Below, in pieces: positions 36,020-48,501 of a stretch of DNA of 64,000 bases. The notes beneath the pieces were generated by a model that searched no databases, was not told where the DNA came from, and saw only the letters and a list, made by a program, of their open reading frames with translations. Source of the stretch: Desmodesmus armatus (lineage: Eukaryota; Chlorophyta; Chlorophyceae; Sphaeropleales; Scenedesmaceae); the NCBI GenBank assembly GCA_007449985.2, contig VIIQ02000593.1, forward strand, positions 682,001 through 746,000. The letters are read 5' to 3'. The position numbers were made by a program, and so were the translations under genes. Position 1 is the stretch's first letter. Each line of letters opens with the position of its first letter.

Positions 36020-37588
36020 TCAGCCAGCGGACTGTGCGGCAGCGCCTGCCGCCGCCGCCACGCTGCGGTCCCGCCGTGTGGGAGATGCGGTCGAAGGGCG
36101 CGGCATGGGTGCTGCTGTCGCGGCTGCCACAGCTGCTGCCGCCGCTGCCTTAGCCTCTGGCGTAGGGCCCATGGGCCCAAACCCACCACCACCGCCAGCT
36201 GCTGCGCCAGGGGACTTGCTCCTGCGCCCAGGCTCGCCCGCGCTGCCGCTGCCAGCACCACCAGCACCTCTGGGCCCCCTGCCGCCTTGGCCGCTGCTGT
36301 TGTTGCTGGGTCGTCCTGCAGGACCCGGCCCAGGGCCCCAGGGGGCTGGCACACCCCTGTCAAAGGGGCGCCCAGGCTTGAAGCCGTCCCGGGGGCCACT
36401 GCTGCTGCGCTGCAGGGTGCCTCGCACCACTGGTGGCATCTGCACAGCGCTGCTGCCATAAGGGCGCAGGTGCATCACTGGGTGGATCATGGCCGAGGTG
36501 ACAACGGGGTAGACCCCCCTGCTGCTGCCGCTACTGCCGCTGCTACCGCTTTGCGGCATGCTGGGATGGTAGAAGCCGTAGTGCATGAGCAAGCCCTGGC
36601 CGGGGGGACTGGCCATGCCAGGGTGGTAGGGCGCAGGCACGTAGAAGGCGTACGGCGCCACTGGGTACTGGTGCTGCTGCTGCTGGCTGCCTTCTGGCGC
36701 GTGCTGCCCTGAGTGCTGGTGCTGGTGCTGCCTGCCTGTAGTGCCGTTCCTGCGCGGCCTTTGCTGCTGCTGGTCGTGCTGGTGCTGATGCTGGTGCTGC
36801 GCTGACGGCGGTGCTGCTGCTGCTGAGGCGCTGCGCTGGCCTGCTGGCGGCACCGGGGCACCCGGGGGAGCTCGGGGTGGTGAAATTTGCAGGTTTCTGC
36901 AAAGGCGCACCAGCCGTTGCGCAGGTAGAAGGTGCACTCGGGCTCTGCAGGCCGCAGCGGCAGGCCCCTGCTGTTGGAGTAGACTGTCGGGCGGTCGTCT
37001 GGGTGCAGGAACTTGCAGCGGTCACCCTGCGCGGGGGTCATATGGGGGGACAGCACACCGGGGAGGGGGGGGGGGCAGGGTGGGTTAAGACACAACAGTG
37101 GATAATGAGGTGTGTTGGGAGTGACAAGGGAGCCATGTGTCACCACCCGGCAACATGCAGCTCTGTTGGGCGGCACAACAAGAGGCCACCATCCCACGTA
37201 GTGGTGCACAGCCAATGACCACGTGAGCCTCCTCTCGGATAGCCATTGTACTGTGTACGCCAGCAAAATGCACAAGATCATGTGAAACCACTACTGTTGG
37301 GCAGCCACAAGCATCAAGAAGGATGCTGCCAGGCTGGACATGCCTTCCCCCCCTCCTGCCAGCAGCCAAGACACAGTGGCAGAGCTCGCCCCCACGCCTC
37401 CGCCCACTCACGTAAGCACAGGTGCCCGTCCTCATGAAGAAGGCGCATGCTGTTTTGGCTGCAGACTCAGACGCAGGCTCGCTGCGGCCAGACGTGCTTG
37501 TTGTTGCCTCCTGGTCACCGTCACCACGTGGACACTCTGTGCAGCTGGGTGCAGCTGGCTCATCCTCCGATGTAGATAGCGCTGACAT
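36020..37588 (-). CDS. CCCH zinc-finger protein (HUA1-like), apparent frameshift
   Basis: Probable RNA-binding protein of the plant C-x8-C-x5-C-x3-H class. Exon 1 is 37588-37412 and exon 2 is 37026-36020, joined in phase 0 within the first finger. Finger 1: C48-x8-C57-x5-C63-x3-H67 (CAFFMRTGTCAYGDRCKFLH). Finger 2: C90-x8-C99-x5-C105-x3-H109 (CTFYLRNGWCAFAETCKFHH). The linker SNSRGLPLRPAEPEC is typical of the HUA1-like family. Just after finger 2 the reading frame must change near the G/C run at 36864-36868 to enter a long open tail (His/Gln-rich, then APYAFYVPAPYHPGMA, Gly/Pro/Ala-rich) ending at the stop 36020-36022. No intron fits there. Without the shift the protein would end in a low-quality frame. 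Only two fingers are visible; related plant proteins have five or six. Confidence 0.88.
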
Positions 37589-39040
37589 GGTGCCTAGCTG
37601 CCTGCCTGCTGCGCCTAATGCGACGTAACGGACTGGTGATCGTAGGAGGACTGGAGGTTTTCCTACGAGACGAGGAACGCTGCAAAGAATGCTGCCAGGG
37701 GCTGAAGAGAGATCAAAACTTTTGAAATGCAATCAAAGGCTGCCTCTGTGGACAGCCTGTGCCTGTGGAGGCCGACGCAGGTATGTGTGGCCCGATGCAG
37801 AAGACCTCCAACAATGTCTCGGCGACACCAAGCGGACACGAACCAACCAAGACCTGTGCGTCAGGCACGTTTAGAGGCGATGATTGAGTTTGGTTGCTGA
37901 CTGGAAAGCTGAGGGATCAGCTGGAGGAGGCACGGTGGAGGCAAACAGAACGATCCAAACAGTGACGGCTTCAGCAGCGAAAAAGACCACCAAAACACTG
38001 CTTAGTATGCATTCATAACCAAAGGCACGGGTGTAGTCGCCAAGCTTCACAGATAACACAGAGATAACGTGTAGTAGGCCAGTGGGTACGTGTACATAGT
38101 AGACATGGGCGCCTTGTAAAGGAAGGTGGAAACAATCGACATTGATTCAAAAACACTTCCTGTGCGGAGGTCCTCTTGGATCCGCGCTCAGGAGGTTTCC
38201 ATGAATGCAAGGAACGGCAGCAGCAACAGTGACACTCCTTGCCGGTGCGCACACCAAATCCAGCCTACCTATTGCCGTATGCTACAGGAGTACCTAAGCG
38301 CGAGGCGAACGGGGCTCACAACACTGGTGGTCCCATCAACATACCCACCAAGCAGTTGTCCAGTCAGGAACGTTCCTTGTTGACAGCCCAACACCACTGA
38401 GTGGCTGCTGGTCTCTGCCACTCTGCACAAAGTGCTTAAATCATGTACCCTTTGAATATTCCGTGTGTTTGCCCCCAACGGGGGTTCCTGAGCCATCCAC
38501 TACTACTGGTAGGTGTGAGGTACTGGTGCTGCAGCTGTACGGTTACTGTACTGCTGCCTTGGGAAACAAAAACATGTGGGCCAGAGCCCCTGCCTCATCG
38601 ATGTACGCATGCACCAATACAGTTGCTTTATCCTCTTCACTTTCCCCTTTTGATGCGCTGGCAAGGGCTGTTGTGCACGATGAGCCACAAGCCCATGGGG
38701 CTTTTCCTGACACAGGTGGTCATTATGACTACCATGCCATGCGTGTGTTATCGCACAGCTAGGCTTAAAGCAGACATGTACACAACCTTCACTGCCTGCA
38801 GCAAAGGTCCTGTCAGATGCATCCGGCCGAATTTGATGGCTGACTGAACTTGACAACCACAATTGCACGCAGCCCAGTTTGTGGCTGCAACCGCATCCCT
38901 GACTGCCCTCACACACTGTAACACCCTTACACATTTCCCTTGGTCACAACACACACGTGAGGTCCCTTGCACCAGCAACACCATCTAGTGCTGACCTCTC
39001 CCCCCCTCACTCACGCACACATGGCCTCATGCTGCACGTT
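37589..39040. other. Intergenic region with a possible minus-strand exon
   Basis: Between the CCCH gene start and the PheRS beta stop. A minus-strand open segment at 38040-37871 reads LGDYTRAFGYECILSSVLVV followed by FFAAEAVTVWIVLF and a stop. It looks like one transmembrane helix, and another segment near 38400-38290 (GTFLTGQLLGGYVDG) may belong with it, but I could not join them in phase or name a family. The PheRS poly(A) motif is also in this stretch. Confidence 0.3.
38927..38931 (-). terminator. Putative TGTAA poly(A) signal of PheRS beta
   Basis: TTACA on the plus strand (TGTAA on the transcribed strand) 110 nt downstream of the PheRS beta stop. Confidence 0.55.
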
Positions 39041-39683
39041 TCAGTGCAGCAGGTCCCAGCCATGCATGGGGTGCAACTGCTTGAGGTCTGTGTCGAAGCA
39101 GAATGGCTCTATGTTGAGCTCCAGGGCTGACACAGGGTGCTCAACACCAAAAGCTGCTAGGACCTCGGGGTGCACGATGCCAAACACACCCACCTGCAGG
39201 ATACACACAGACACAGACACACACAGAGACATGTAACCGAGAACATTGATTGATGTTCACTGTGTGGTCTTTTCGTAGGGCAGGGGGGGGGGGGGTCAAA
39301 CACATATACGGCGGTTGGACTCTAGCTCATTGCTTACATGTAGCAGACAAGAGGCAGACACATGCAGGTACCAGCCAGTAGAAGTCAACACACTGTGACA
39401 CAGAAGACTCAGCCGTTTTGTCTGCCTTACAGAGAGGCAAACCAAACTCAGGAGCAGCCATCAACACAAGTGCGTGCCTCACCTCCTGCCCCCGTGCTGT
39501 GATGCTGGCCTGCCGCCCCTCAAAGAAGCTTGGGTGGCTGCTGGGTGTCCAGCTGTAGCCGCCACCCAGCCGCTGCTCTAGGGAGGGGTTGCTACCTGAA
39601 GGATGGATGGAAGGATGGCAGGCAGGCAGGCAGGCAGACAGACAGACAGGCAGGCAGACAGACAGACAGACAGACAGGCAGGC

Positions 39684-39724
<41 letters not shown>

Positions 39725-39731
39725 GGCAGGC

Positions 39732-39800
<69 letters not shown>

Positions 39801-42800
39801 GGCAACGACAAAAGCACAGGCACATCAGTCACGGGTGAGTGTGACTACTCTGGTGTGAGTGTGAGAATGAACCCCATGTGTACCAGCTACCGACGTGGGT
39901 GATGAATGCCCAACACTAAATTCATGCGGATCAAGCAGAGGCCACGCCAAACACCCATTTCAACTGCAGGCCCCACTACCTCAAACACACCCCCATTCAC
40001 ACCCATGTACCCACCTGTGTATGGGATACCCAGCACCTGCATCACACGGTTGAGCAGGCCGTGCACGACTTCAAACCCCCCTCAAACCCCCGCCCCCCAC
40101 ACACACATCCACAGCCATACACCCACCTGTATAGGGGATGCCCAGCACCTGCATCACTCTGTTGAGCAGGCCGTGCACGACATCAAACTCGCTGGTCTTC
40201 CCGCATGTCACCGCCAGCAGCCGCCGCTCGTTGCGTGCGCCCACGTCCCTGCTGCTGTCCAGGAGCACCACGTCACTCAACTCAAACAGACGCAGCGGCA
40301 GCGGCTCACCCTTGTTGGCAGCAAGAGTCTTGAGGGCACTGGGCAGCAGCGTGGTGCGACACACCTGCAGCAGCAGAGGTGGACACAGTGTGTGTGCTGT
40401 GCTGTGCTGTGAAAGGCACATGCTGCCTTGCACCCATGCTGTGACTGCGTGATATCTCTGACGCGCTGGAGCTTGTAAGCTCCAACAATCCATGTGTTTT
40501 ACACAAAGAGATAGGTTTGTCGGCTGAAGGCTGCCCATGTCACCCCGTCACCGGTGCTCCAATATATGATCCATGGCCCTGTATGTGTGTGGTTCATCCA
40601 GTGCTGCACATGGTTACGCCATAGCACCCCACAATCATCTGTTTCACACCCGATACCAGTCCCCCTGTCCACATTCACACTGTGCCCAATGCACACGGGG
40701 TAGGCCTGCTTGTGTGCCTCTCAATGTCAACAACATGTTGACACACCTGTGCCCCACATCCTTACACCCACCTCAAACTCAGCTGCTTGTGGGTTGCCCA
40801 CTGCCACAGCTGCAAGCTATCCACACCTGTCCCCCCTCCCAGTGCACACTCACACTCACACGCACACACACCTATGCCTCAATCCACACTCGTATCCGCT
40901 GGATACAACTCACACTTTCGATACCCTCACACCCACCTCAAACTCTGCCGTTTGTGGGTTGCCCACCGCCACTGCCGCACTGCCTGGTGTAGGCTCAGGG
41001 TTGCGCATGTTGTCAAAGTTCTCCGCACGCGAGCAGAGGGCCCAGGTGAGCACCTCGGTGTACCCGGCCAGTGCAACCTCCTGCCGCAGCAGCTCACTCA
41101 GCTGGTTGAGGGGCAGCTCACGACCCTGGGTCACGGTGCTGGGGATCTGTGGTGGAGGATTAGGCAGCCGGGGGGGGGGGCATGAGTGAGTGACAAGCAC
41201 AGCAGCTAAGGGGGTAGCTGACAATTGTGGGTCTCAGTGCTGGGGATCTGTGTGTCTGTGTGTTTTGTTTGTTTGTTGAGGGCGGGGGGCGTGAGTCAGT
41301 GACATGAACAGCAGCTCACTCAGCTGGTTGAGGGGTAGCTCACGACCCTGGGGCACAGTGCTGGGGATCTGGGGGGGGGGTAGGGGGTGGGGGTGGTGGG
41401 TGAGGCAGGGGAGGGCATAGGTCAGAGACATGTGCAGCAGCTCACTCCAGCTGTTTAGGGGGTAGCTCACGACCCTGGGTCACAGTGCTGGGGATCGGGG
41501 GGGGGGGGGGGGGGTGTGGGATGTGGCAGGCGGGCAGGGGGGGGGGGGGCATGAGTCAGGGACAGCAGAGCACTCAGCTGGTTGAGCGGCAGCTCACGAC
41601 CGTGGGTCACGGTGCTGGGGATCTGTGTGTTTGTGTGGGGGGTGGGGGGGGGTGGGGGGGAGCAGGGGGGGGGGGGAGTCAGTGACAAGGGTGGGTGCAG
41701 GCAGGCAGGCAACGGGGGGGGGGGGGGGGGGAGTGATAAGCGCAGCAGCTTGCTCAGCTGTTTACAGGGTAGCTCACGACCCTGAGTCACAGTGTTGGGG
41801 ATCTGGGGGTGTGCTTGGGGGGGGGGGGGCTCGAGTGGACATCTCTGTGTAATCATGAGTGGTGTGGTGTGTGTGTGTGTGTGTGGGGGGGGGGGGGTCA
41901 CAGGACGACCCATCTGCTGTTCTTTGTCATCCTTCAAGCGGTACAAGAGGTTGACCCAGCACAATCTGATGCTAGCTGAAACGCCCTCCCATACCCCCAC
42001 CAATCTGTTGCTGCAGGTTGTTGTAGCCGTAAGTAATAGCCACATCCTCCACTCAACCCCTTGCCGTCAACATGTTGCTGCTTCTTGCCCGCACCAACCT
42101 GCATCCTGAACTTTGAATGTTGCTTGCGCCATGTACCCCAACTCCCTAACACCCCTCGACAACCCCCAACGGTCACTACCCCCCTCCCCCCCCAAAACCC
42201 GTAAGCTAGTGCCCCCCCCCCCTACCAACCTGTTGCTGCAGGTTGTTGTAGCCGTAAGCAATAGCCACATCCTCCACTCAAGTCTCAACCTCGACATGTT
42301 GCTGCTTCTTGCCCGCACCAACCTGCATCCTGAACTTTGAATGTTGCTTGCGCCATGTACCCCAACTCCCTAACACCCCTCAACAACCCCCAACGGTCAC
42401 TACCCCCCCCCCCCACCAACCTGTTGCTGCAGGTTGTTGTAGCCGTAAGCAATGGCCACATCCTCCATAACATCACAGGCATGGAGGATGTCACTGCGTG
42501 TGGCCGGCACCCGCACATTCAGCACCACATCGCTGCTGCTGCTGCTGCTGCTGCTTGGCTCCTGCTGCTGTGTGGTGACCTCTAGCTGCATGCTGTTGAG
42601 CAGCTTGGCCACTGCTGGGGCGTCCAGGGACAGGCCTAGGCTGCTGTTGATGTAGGAGAGGGGCACCTCAAACTCACGGGGGGTCAGGTCGGGGTATACT
42701 GCGGGGTGGATGATGGTGACAGCGGGGGGGGGGGGGGGGCAGGGTTGGTCCAGTGTGTTTGTGTCTGGGTTGGGGGCGGGGGGTGGGGGGTCCAGGGAAA

Positions 42801-45800
42801 GGCCGATGCTGCTGTTAATGTAGGAGAGGGGCACCTCAAACTGACGGGGGGTCAAGTCGGGGTAGACTGGATGCGAAGGAAAGGAAAGCAGAGTGGTGAT
42901 GGAGAGGGGGCAGGGGTGAAGGGGTGGGGAGGGGCCAGTCACGTGTGGGAGCAGGAGAGGTGAGAGAATGTGTGGGTGCATCTTGAGTGGGTGGGTGGGT
43001 GGGGCATACATCGACAGGCTGCTGCTGCTGCTGATAGAATCAAGGGGCACCTCAAACTGACAAGAGGGTTAGGATATACTGTGGGGTGCAGCGTGGCAGG
43101 GGCAGGTCCTGCCTCGGGGCAGACGGGGCCAATGTCAGCGGGTCCTTGGGGGGCTGTGTGTAGGGGGGGAGATAGAATCAACCCGTTGGTGCTGTGAGTC
43201 TGTGCCATCCTGTCTCACCGTGGCTCTCTCCAAAGCTGTCGATGACCTCCACCGCCCTCCCCCCATCACGTGGCTCGCTCCTCCCCCCCCCCCCAAAAAC
43301 CACACATAACCACCACCACCACCAAACCCCTAGCCCACAACCCTGTGCGACACTGTCTCACCGTGGCTCTCCCCGAAGCTGTCGATGACCTCCTCTGCCC
43401 TCCACCCACCACGTGGCTCGCTCTTCCCCCCCCCCCCCCCATCACACAGACACCACGACCACCACCACCACCACCACCAAAACACCAAACCCCAAAGCTC
43501 TAGCCCATAAATTTGTGCGACACTGTCTCACCATGGCTCTCCCCGAAGCTGTCGATGACCTCCACTGGTTCCACCTCAAAGGGCACCGCACAGTACTCAC
43601 TGAACATCGTCACAACTGCAGGGACGCACCAAGGGGGGGGGGGGGGGGACAGCACGGTCAGCACACAGCACGGTACATCATGTGACTGACACGATCCGCT
43701 GTGCTGCGCTCCTCCACGCTCCTAAAATGCTTGACCACACAGTGCTGACTGCACATTGTCACAATACAACTTCAGCAGCCATGGCACTCCAACCCCACTG
43801 TGCTGTTTCATCTGAGCAGGGGTATGTTGAAGAAACCTGCGAGAATAGTGTGTAATGATGAGGGGTCCGTTGCCTTGCGCACCTGTGTTGAGCACCACCT
43901 TTGCCTTTGTGAGGTCTGTGGCTGTGCACTCAATGAACACATCACGCGTGGACAGGGAGATCTGCAGCAAGGGCAACCGGAACATGCACTCACACTCACA
44001 TTTGGTGGCGTACAATATTTGATAGCCTACACACACATTGCATGCCTGCATGCTCACTCCTGTGTGCAGCATTGCTCAGTTGGTCCCTTGCCCCCCCCCC
44101 CTTCATGACAGCCAGACCAGGCTCAACCCCATGCAAAACACAACCTCAGCAGCTGTGGCACACCCAGAAAGGTGTGTTTGTGAAATGTCCAACATGACCT
44201 TGCTACAGGTGGCAGTGAACCCCTCAATTGAGCAACATACACTGGATGTCAAGTGGCATATAATGGCTGTGAGGCTTTGTGGACCATCTCATGCCATCGG
44301 AAGCACCCTTCCTGCAGTCCCCCCCCCCCATACACACACACATCCGCCCTCCTGTCGGCCCCTCTCGCCGCAGTGGCTGCTCCGTTCCTGATGGGCGGCA
44401 GGGACAGCATCCCCAAAAAATGAAATAATATAACATTAATAAAGATATTATATTTATATTATATTTATTTTCACATTTTTTAAAACGTCGCTATCAAAAC
44501 CGACCAACTGCCATGCCCCTGTAGCACAACCAGGCCCCCAATACACTTTGTATGCATCCAACCCTGCAGCCGACACCACTCCCTCCCACCCCTCCCTCCA
44601 TCCCTTTGTCGCGCCTCTCTCACCGCTGTGGCTGCTCCGTTCCTGATGGATGGCAGTGACAGCAGTCCTTAATGAATCCGACTGACTGCCGTGCCGCAGT
44701 AGCACACCCAGACCGTAACCACCCTCCACACCTTCCAAACTCAGCAGCTACCGCCCGTCCCTCGCTTCAAGCCTCCCTCTGACCTTCACTCCCCCTCCAC
44801 CCACAACACTCACCGCAGTAGCTGCCCCGTTGATGATTGGTGGCAGTGACAGCAGTGTCCTGTCAGCGTCGTATATGGCTGGGTACACCAGGCTGTCCTT
44901 GATCAGGGGAACAAACCGCTTAAGCTTCTGGTCGTTGGCCAGGTAGTGCTGCAGGGGGGGGGGGGGACAGCAGAAGGGACAGCAAAGTGCTGTTGCATAA
45001 CGTTGAGGGTTGAAGCAGCAGTAGCAAGGGCTCAGGGTTCAGCTTCAGCTGCTGAATGTGATCAGAAGGGGGTCAGCGTCAACACCAAAACTACTGTCAC
45101 ACGCGTCAAGGGTTGAACGGGCCATCCCCTTCCCCCCCAGCCGGCGGCCCCACACACCCCGATTAGTCGCACCCTGCTCGTACAACGCCCCCCCTTCTCC
45201 TCCATGAGTTCGTCTGCCCTGACCCGCTCCTGCTTGAGTGGCACGACTTTCATCTCAACATGGGGGCACCTTCCTCATCCCCCCCCCCCCCCACGGTCGG
45301 GGCCTCCTTCTCCCCACCCAACCACATCAAACACTTCCGACAAGTTCCTCTACTCTTGCAACAAACTCGACCTCCGCTCCTCCCCCCCCCCTTTGCATCC
45401 TGCCTCCCCCCCCCCTTCCCCCAACCCCCCCCCCCCCCTCACCTCCATGAGCTCATCTGCCCTGAAGGTCCGCTCCTGCTTGAGTGGCACGAAGCTTATC
45501 TCACTGGGGGGCAGCGCCTCGTAGGTGAAGGGACCACGACACTTGGCCAAGTCGTGGGTGCCAATCGCAACAAGGGAGCGCTGACGACACAGGTTCTGGT
45601 GCAGCTTGTCCTGTGGTTACAAAGTGAAGGGGGGAGGTCCAAAAGGATAAGTGCCGTACAGGACTACAGAATCACAGAGTGGACCTGCATGGAAGGGAGG
45701 TGGTAGTGGTGATGGTGGTGGTGGTGGTGGGGGGGGGGAGCGGCACTTGGCCAGGTCGTGGGTGCCAATCGCTACCAGGGAGCGCTGACGACACAAGTTC

Positions 45801-48167
45801 TGGTGCAGCTTGTCCTGCATTAGCATGTTGGGGGGGGGGGGGCGGCGTGTGCAGGCACGAGATGTGTGATGTCTGCTGGGGGGTGGGGTACAAAAAAGGG
45901 TACAAAAAAGGCATAGATAAGGTTGTACTGGACACGATCACCACGTGCCTGCATACACTTGGCATCTCTTCTCAACCCTTACACACATTCTCTATCTACA
46001 CACCACTCAGTTCACTCAGCCCATGTCATGTCTGCATGGCTGTGTGTGTCACAGTGTCTCACCTGCAGGTCAATGAAGCTGTTGTAGCGTGAGGGGTCCA
46101 GTGTGACTCCCCTCAGCACTGCTGCAACAACGTAGGGACGGATCAGCGCAGTCTCTGGACGGACCACCAGCTGCTGAAGGGCCTTGCCTGTTGGAGGGAA
46201 CAACAACACGGACAGCAAAACAAGCACCAGCAGCAGCAGCAGTACAGCAGCGGCGGCAGCAGCAGCAATCACGAAACCCGTAAGCATACGGAGTCTGGCC
46301 CGTGATTGACAGGCCTATGGACCGCGCAGCGCGCTCGGTGAACTGTCTGCCCTAAGACAACTTCACGTTAAACAAGCATTGTTGATGCTCCACACAAGCA
46401 GGACGGGACATAGGCTTTGCTGTCGGTGTGAATCTTTGTACATGCTGAGACCGCTTGAAAGCCCCCGACCCCCCCCTCCGCCCCCCACCCCGCCCAAAGC
46501 TACCCCCCCCCGGGTGTTCGCCAAGAGCATCAGCACCTGGCCCAAGACTGCCCCAAAGCGCCCCCCACCCTTCCTCACCGCATGTCTGCCAGCTTGTATG
46601 TGGGTGCTGGTGTGCGCCCCTTGAATATGTTGAATGTATGGCTGGTGTAAGCCCCTTGAATACGATGGCGCAAGCGATGCCGTCCAGGCACCCCCCCCCC
46701 CAAAACCCACGCACATTTGCTTTCTTTACTGCCCTCCTGGGCTGCCATGGCTGGCAGCGATGATCTCAACCCACCACACCCGTGTCCTGAACACACCCCC
46801 CCCCCCCGCCCCAATCCCTCACCGCGCATGTCTGCCAGCCTGTATGTAGGTGCTGGTGTGCGCCCCTTGAATATGTTGAGGGCGCGTGCAATGCCCTCCA
46901 GGCACAGCATGTCGTATCTGTTGGCAGGGATGTCGATCTTGTAGATTACATCCTCACTCACACCCGACAGCGCTGCGTGGTCGTCAACACCTGACAGCTC
47001 CTTGCGAGCCATCTCACGCTCTGAGGTCTGTAGATGTGTACGGCAAAGGGGTGGTGGGGTGGGGTGGGGTGGGGGTGGGGTGGTGGTGGTGGTGGGGGGG
47101 GGGGGAGGACAAACCCAAGAGTCAGTAAGAGTGGGGTCAGGTAAGGGGTTGATGTCAATCATTTAGATCAAGTGCTTGCTGACGCCCGACAGCGCTGCAT
47201 GGTGCTCAACTCCTGACAACTCCTTACGAGCCATCTCACGCTCCGACGTCAGGTTGGTGGTGGTTGGGGGGGGGGGGGGGTGTTCGGGAGGAAGAGCAAT
47301 TGTGGGGGGTGAGTGGGGCCACTTGAGCCGGCTGAAACCCGTGGGTGGAATTGCATTGCTGCCGCTCAACTGCTGCAGAAAGGGCGCCTACTGCACATGA
47401 CCACCCTTCTGCCCATCTGCTTGCCTTGCGATTCTGTGGATCACCAGCGGACCGAATTCACTCTCGTTGACTGGCCGTACATGCTGCATGTCACGAAGTC
47501 GCGCATCCAGCGCAGCAGCCAGGACGGGGGTGCTGTTTTCAGTCTGCTGCTGGGTGATGCGGTGCCTTCAGTGCTGACCTGCTGCCGGCCTTGTGCTGAG
47601 CACCATACTAGGCAGCTGCAGGTGGTGGTGGTGGTGCACCTCCCTGAGTTGCCCTGCTACTGCCGTCACAACTGCTTGCCCCCTCTCGCAAACCCCATCG
47701 AACCCCTCCTGCACTCCCGTGAGCAACACCCCTTCCTACCTTCTTGCTGCACCCTATCCCTTCGCTCTCCTGCTCGCCTCCCTTCTCTCACTCTGCCATA
47801 CTGGCACTCATTCTTACGCCCCCCGCTCCCGTCCCTGCCCCCCCCCCCCCCGGGGCCCCGTCCCTGCCCCCGCCCATGTTAACGGGAGTCAACACACGCA
47901 CTCACCACGTCATCCAGTTCAATGCCGTACTCGAAGCACAGGTGATCAAACTCCTCATCAGCTGCGGCATAAAAACAGTCCCAGTGAGTCACTATCATCA
48001 TATCTGCTGCTGTCCCCTGGCCAGGGGGTTGGGCTACCAACAGGTGTGTGCTGCTGCTGCCATAGCTACAGCCCACACAGCAGAGCAGCAGAGCGTGCAA
48101 AGCACGTACTGTATGTGCGTCCAAGAGCCTCAAACAGCTGATCACGCTGCACTCCGACGATGGGCAT
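39041..48167 (-). CDS. FARSB: Cytosolic phenylalanyl-tRNA synthetase beta subunit, 13 exons
   Basis: Beta chain of the alpha2-beta2 enzyme that charges tRNA-Phe in the cytosol. Minus-strand exons: 48167-48110, 47961-47906, 47027-46823, 46187-46063, 45610-45443, 44948-44814, 43961-43883, 43615-43532, 42698-42421, 41146-40937, 40364-40127, 39595-39483, 39193-39041. They sum to 1902 nt (633 aa), all GT..AG and in phase. Family segments in order: [57 protein letters not shown] (B3/4), [88 protein letters not shown] (B5), [41 protein letters not shown] and [16 protein letters not shown]. It has eukaryotic/archaeal-type architecture with a Ser-rich insertion before PATRSD and a C-terminal extension of about 17 aa. 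Almost every intron carries exon echoes (see findings). Confidence 0.97.
39601..39804. repeat. (GACA)n/(GGCA)n microsatellite in a PheRS intron
   Basis: About 200 bp of GACA units with interspersed GGCA units in the intron between PheRS exons 39595-39483 and 40364-40127. It opens with a few GGAT units and its acceptor-side end lies within 10 bp of the exon start at 39595. Confidence 0.97.
41147..42420. repeat. PheRS intron built from exon-end echoes
   Basis: This intron holds four or more degenerate copies of the 5' end of the downstream exon (encoding [20 protein letters not shown]) near 41240-41260, 41310-41370, 41440-41495, 41565-41625 and 41750-41805. It also holds two copies of the 3' end of the upstream exon (encoding [15 protein letters not shown]) near 42005-42045 and 42226-42275. 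Each copy is next to a poly-G or poly-C run. Confidence 0.9.
42699..43531. repeat. PheRS intron with two classes of exon echo
   Basis: Copies of the start of exon 42698-42421 ([20 protein letters not shown]) occur near 42795-42870 and 43010-43085. Copies of the end of exon 43615-43532 ([10 protein letters not shown] plus donor) occur near 43212-43262 and 43357-43402. Poly-G and poly-C runs separate them. Confidence 0.88.
45611..46062. repeat. PheRS intron with decoy exon copy and acceptor
   Basis: On the minus strand, 45820-45740 repeats the first 25 codons of the next exon ([24 protein letters not shown]) almost exactly, including an AG acceptor (ATGCAG). It then runs into poly-C and breaks the frame, so it cannot replace the true exon at 45610-45443. 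Confidence 0.9.
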
Positions 48168-48501
48168 GTTGGTCGGTGCAAGCAAGAGCCCAGCAAATGG
48201 GGGTGATCTGTAGGGCGGCCAATTTGCAGAGAGGCACCAGATCGCTGCCGACAAGTGTCACAGGAATGTTTCATTTATGAATTAGTCTGGCTTGCGTTTG
48301 CTGCCTTGAAATTCTTCGAGTGACATTCGTCTGCAGTTGCAACAGCTTTACCCGAACATACTCCCCAGGCGCCTCTTTGGCCGCCGCAAAAGTCGCTTCA
48401 CATGCCCAACCATACCATGGCTGCGTTCAAAGCCTCCAGTGTCGGCGTTGCTGTCCAGTGAGTACTGATCACTGTTGGCAGCAGCAAAGCAAGGAGGTAC
48501 A
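48168..48501. promoter_or_regulatory. Shared divergent promoter region of PheRS beta and ELP1
   Basis: 334 bp between the head-to-head start codons at 48167 (minus) and 48502 (plus). It holds both 5' UTRs. I see no named promoter element; the arrangement makes a bidirectional promoter likely. Confidence 0.55.

Noticed and set aside
39530..39902. Open frames rich in Asp-Arg-Gln-Thr or Cys-Leu-Ser-Val across the GACA array
   Set aside because: Tetranucleotide repeat inside a PheRS intron; the frames exist only because the repeat lacks stops.
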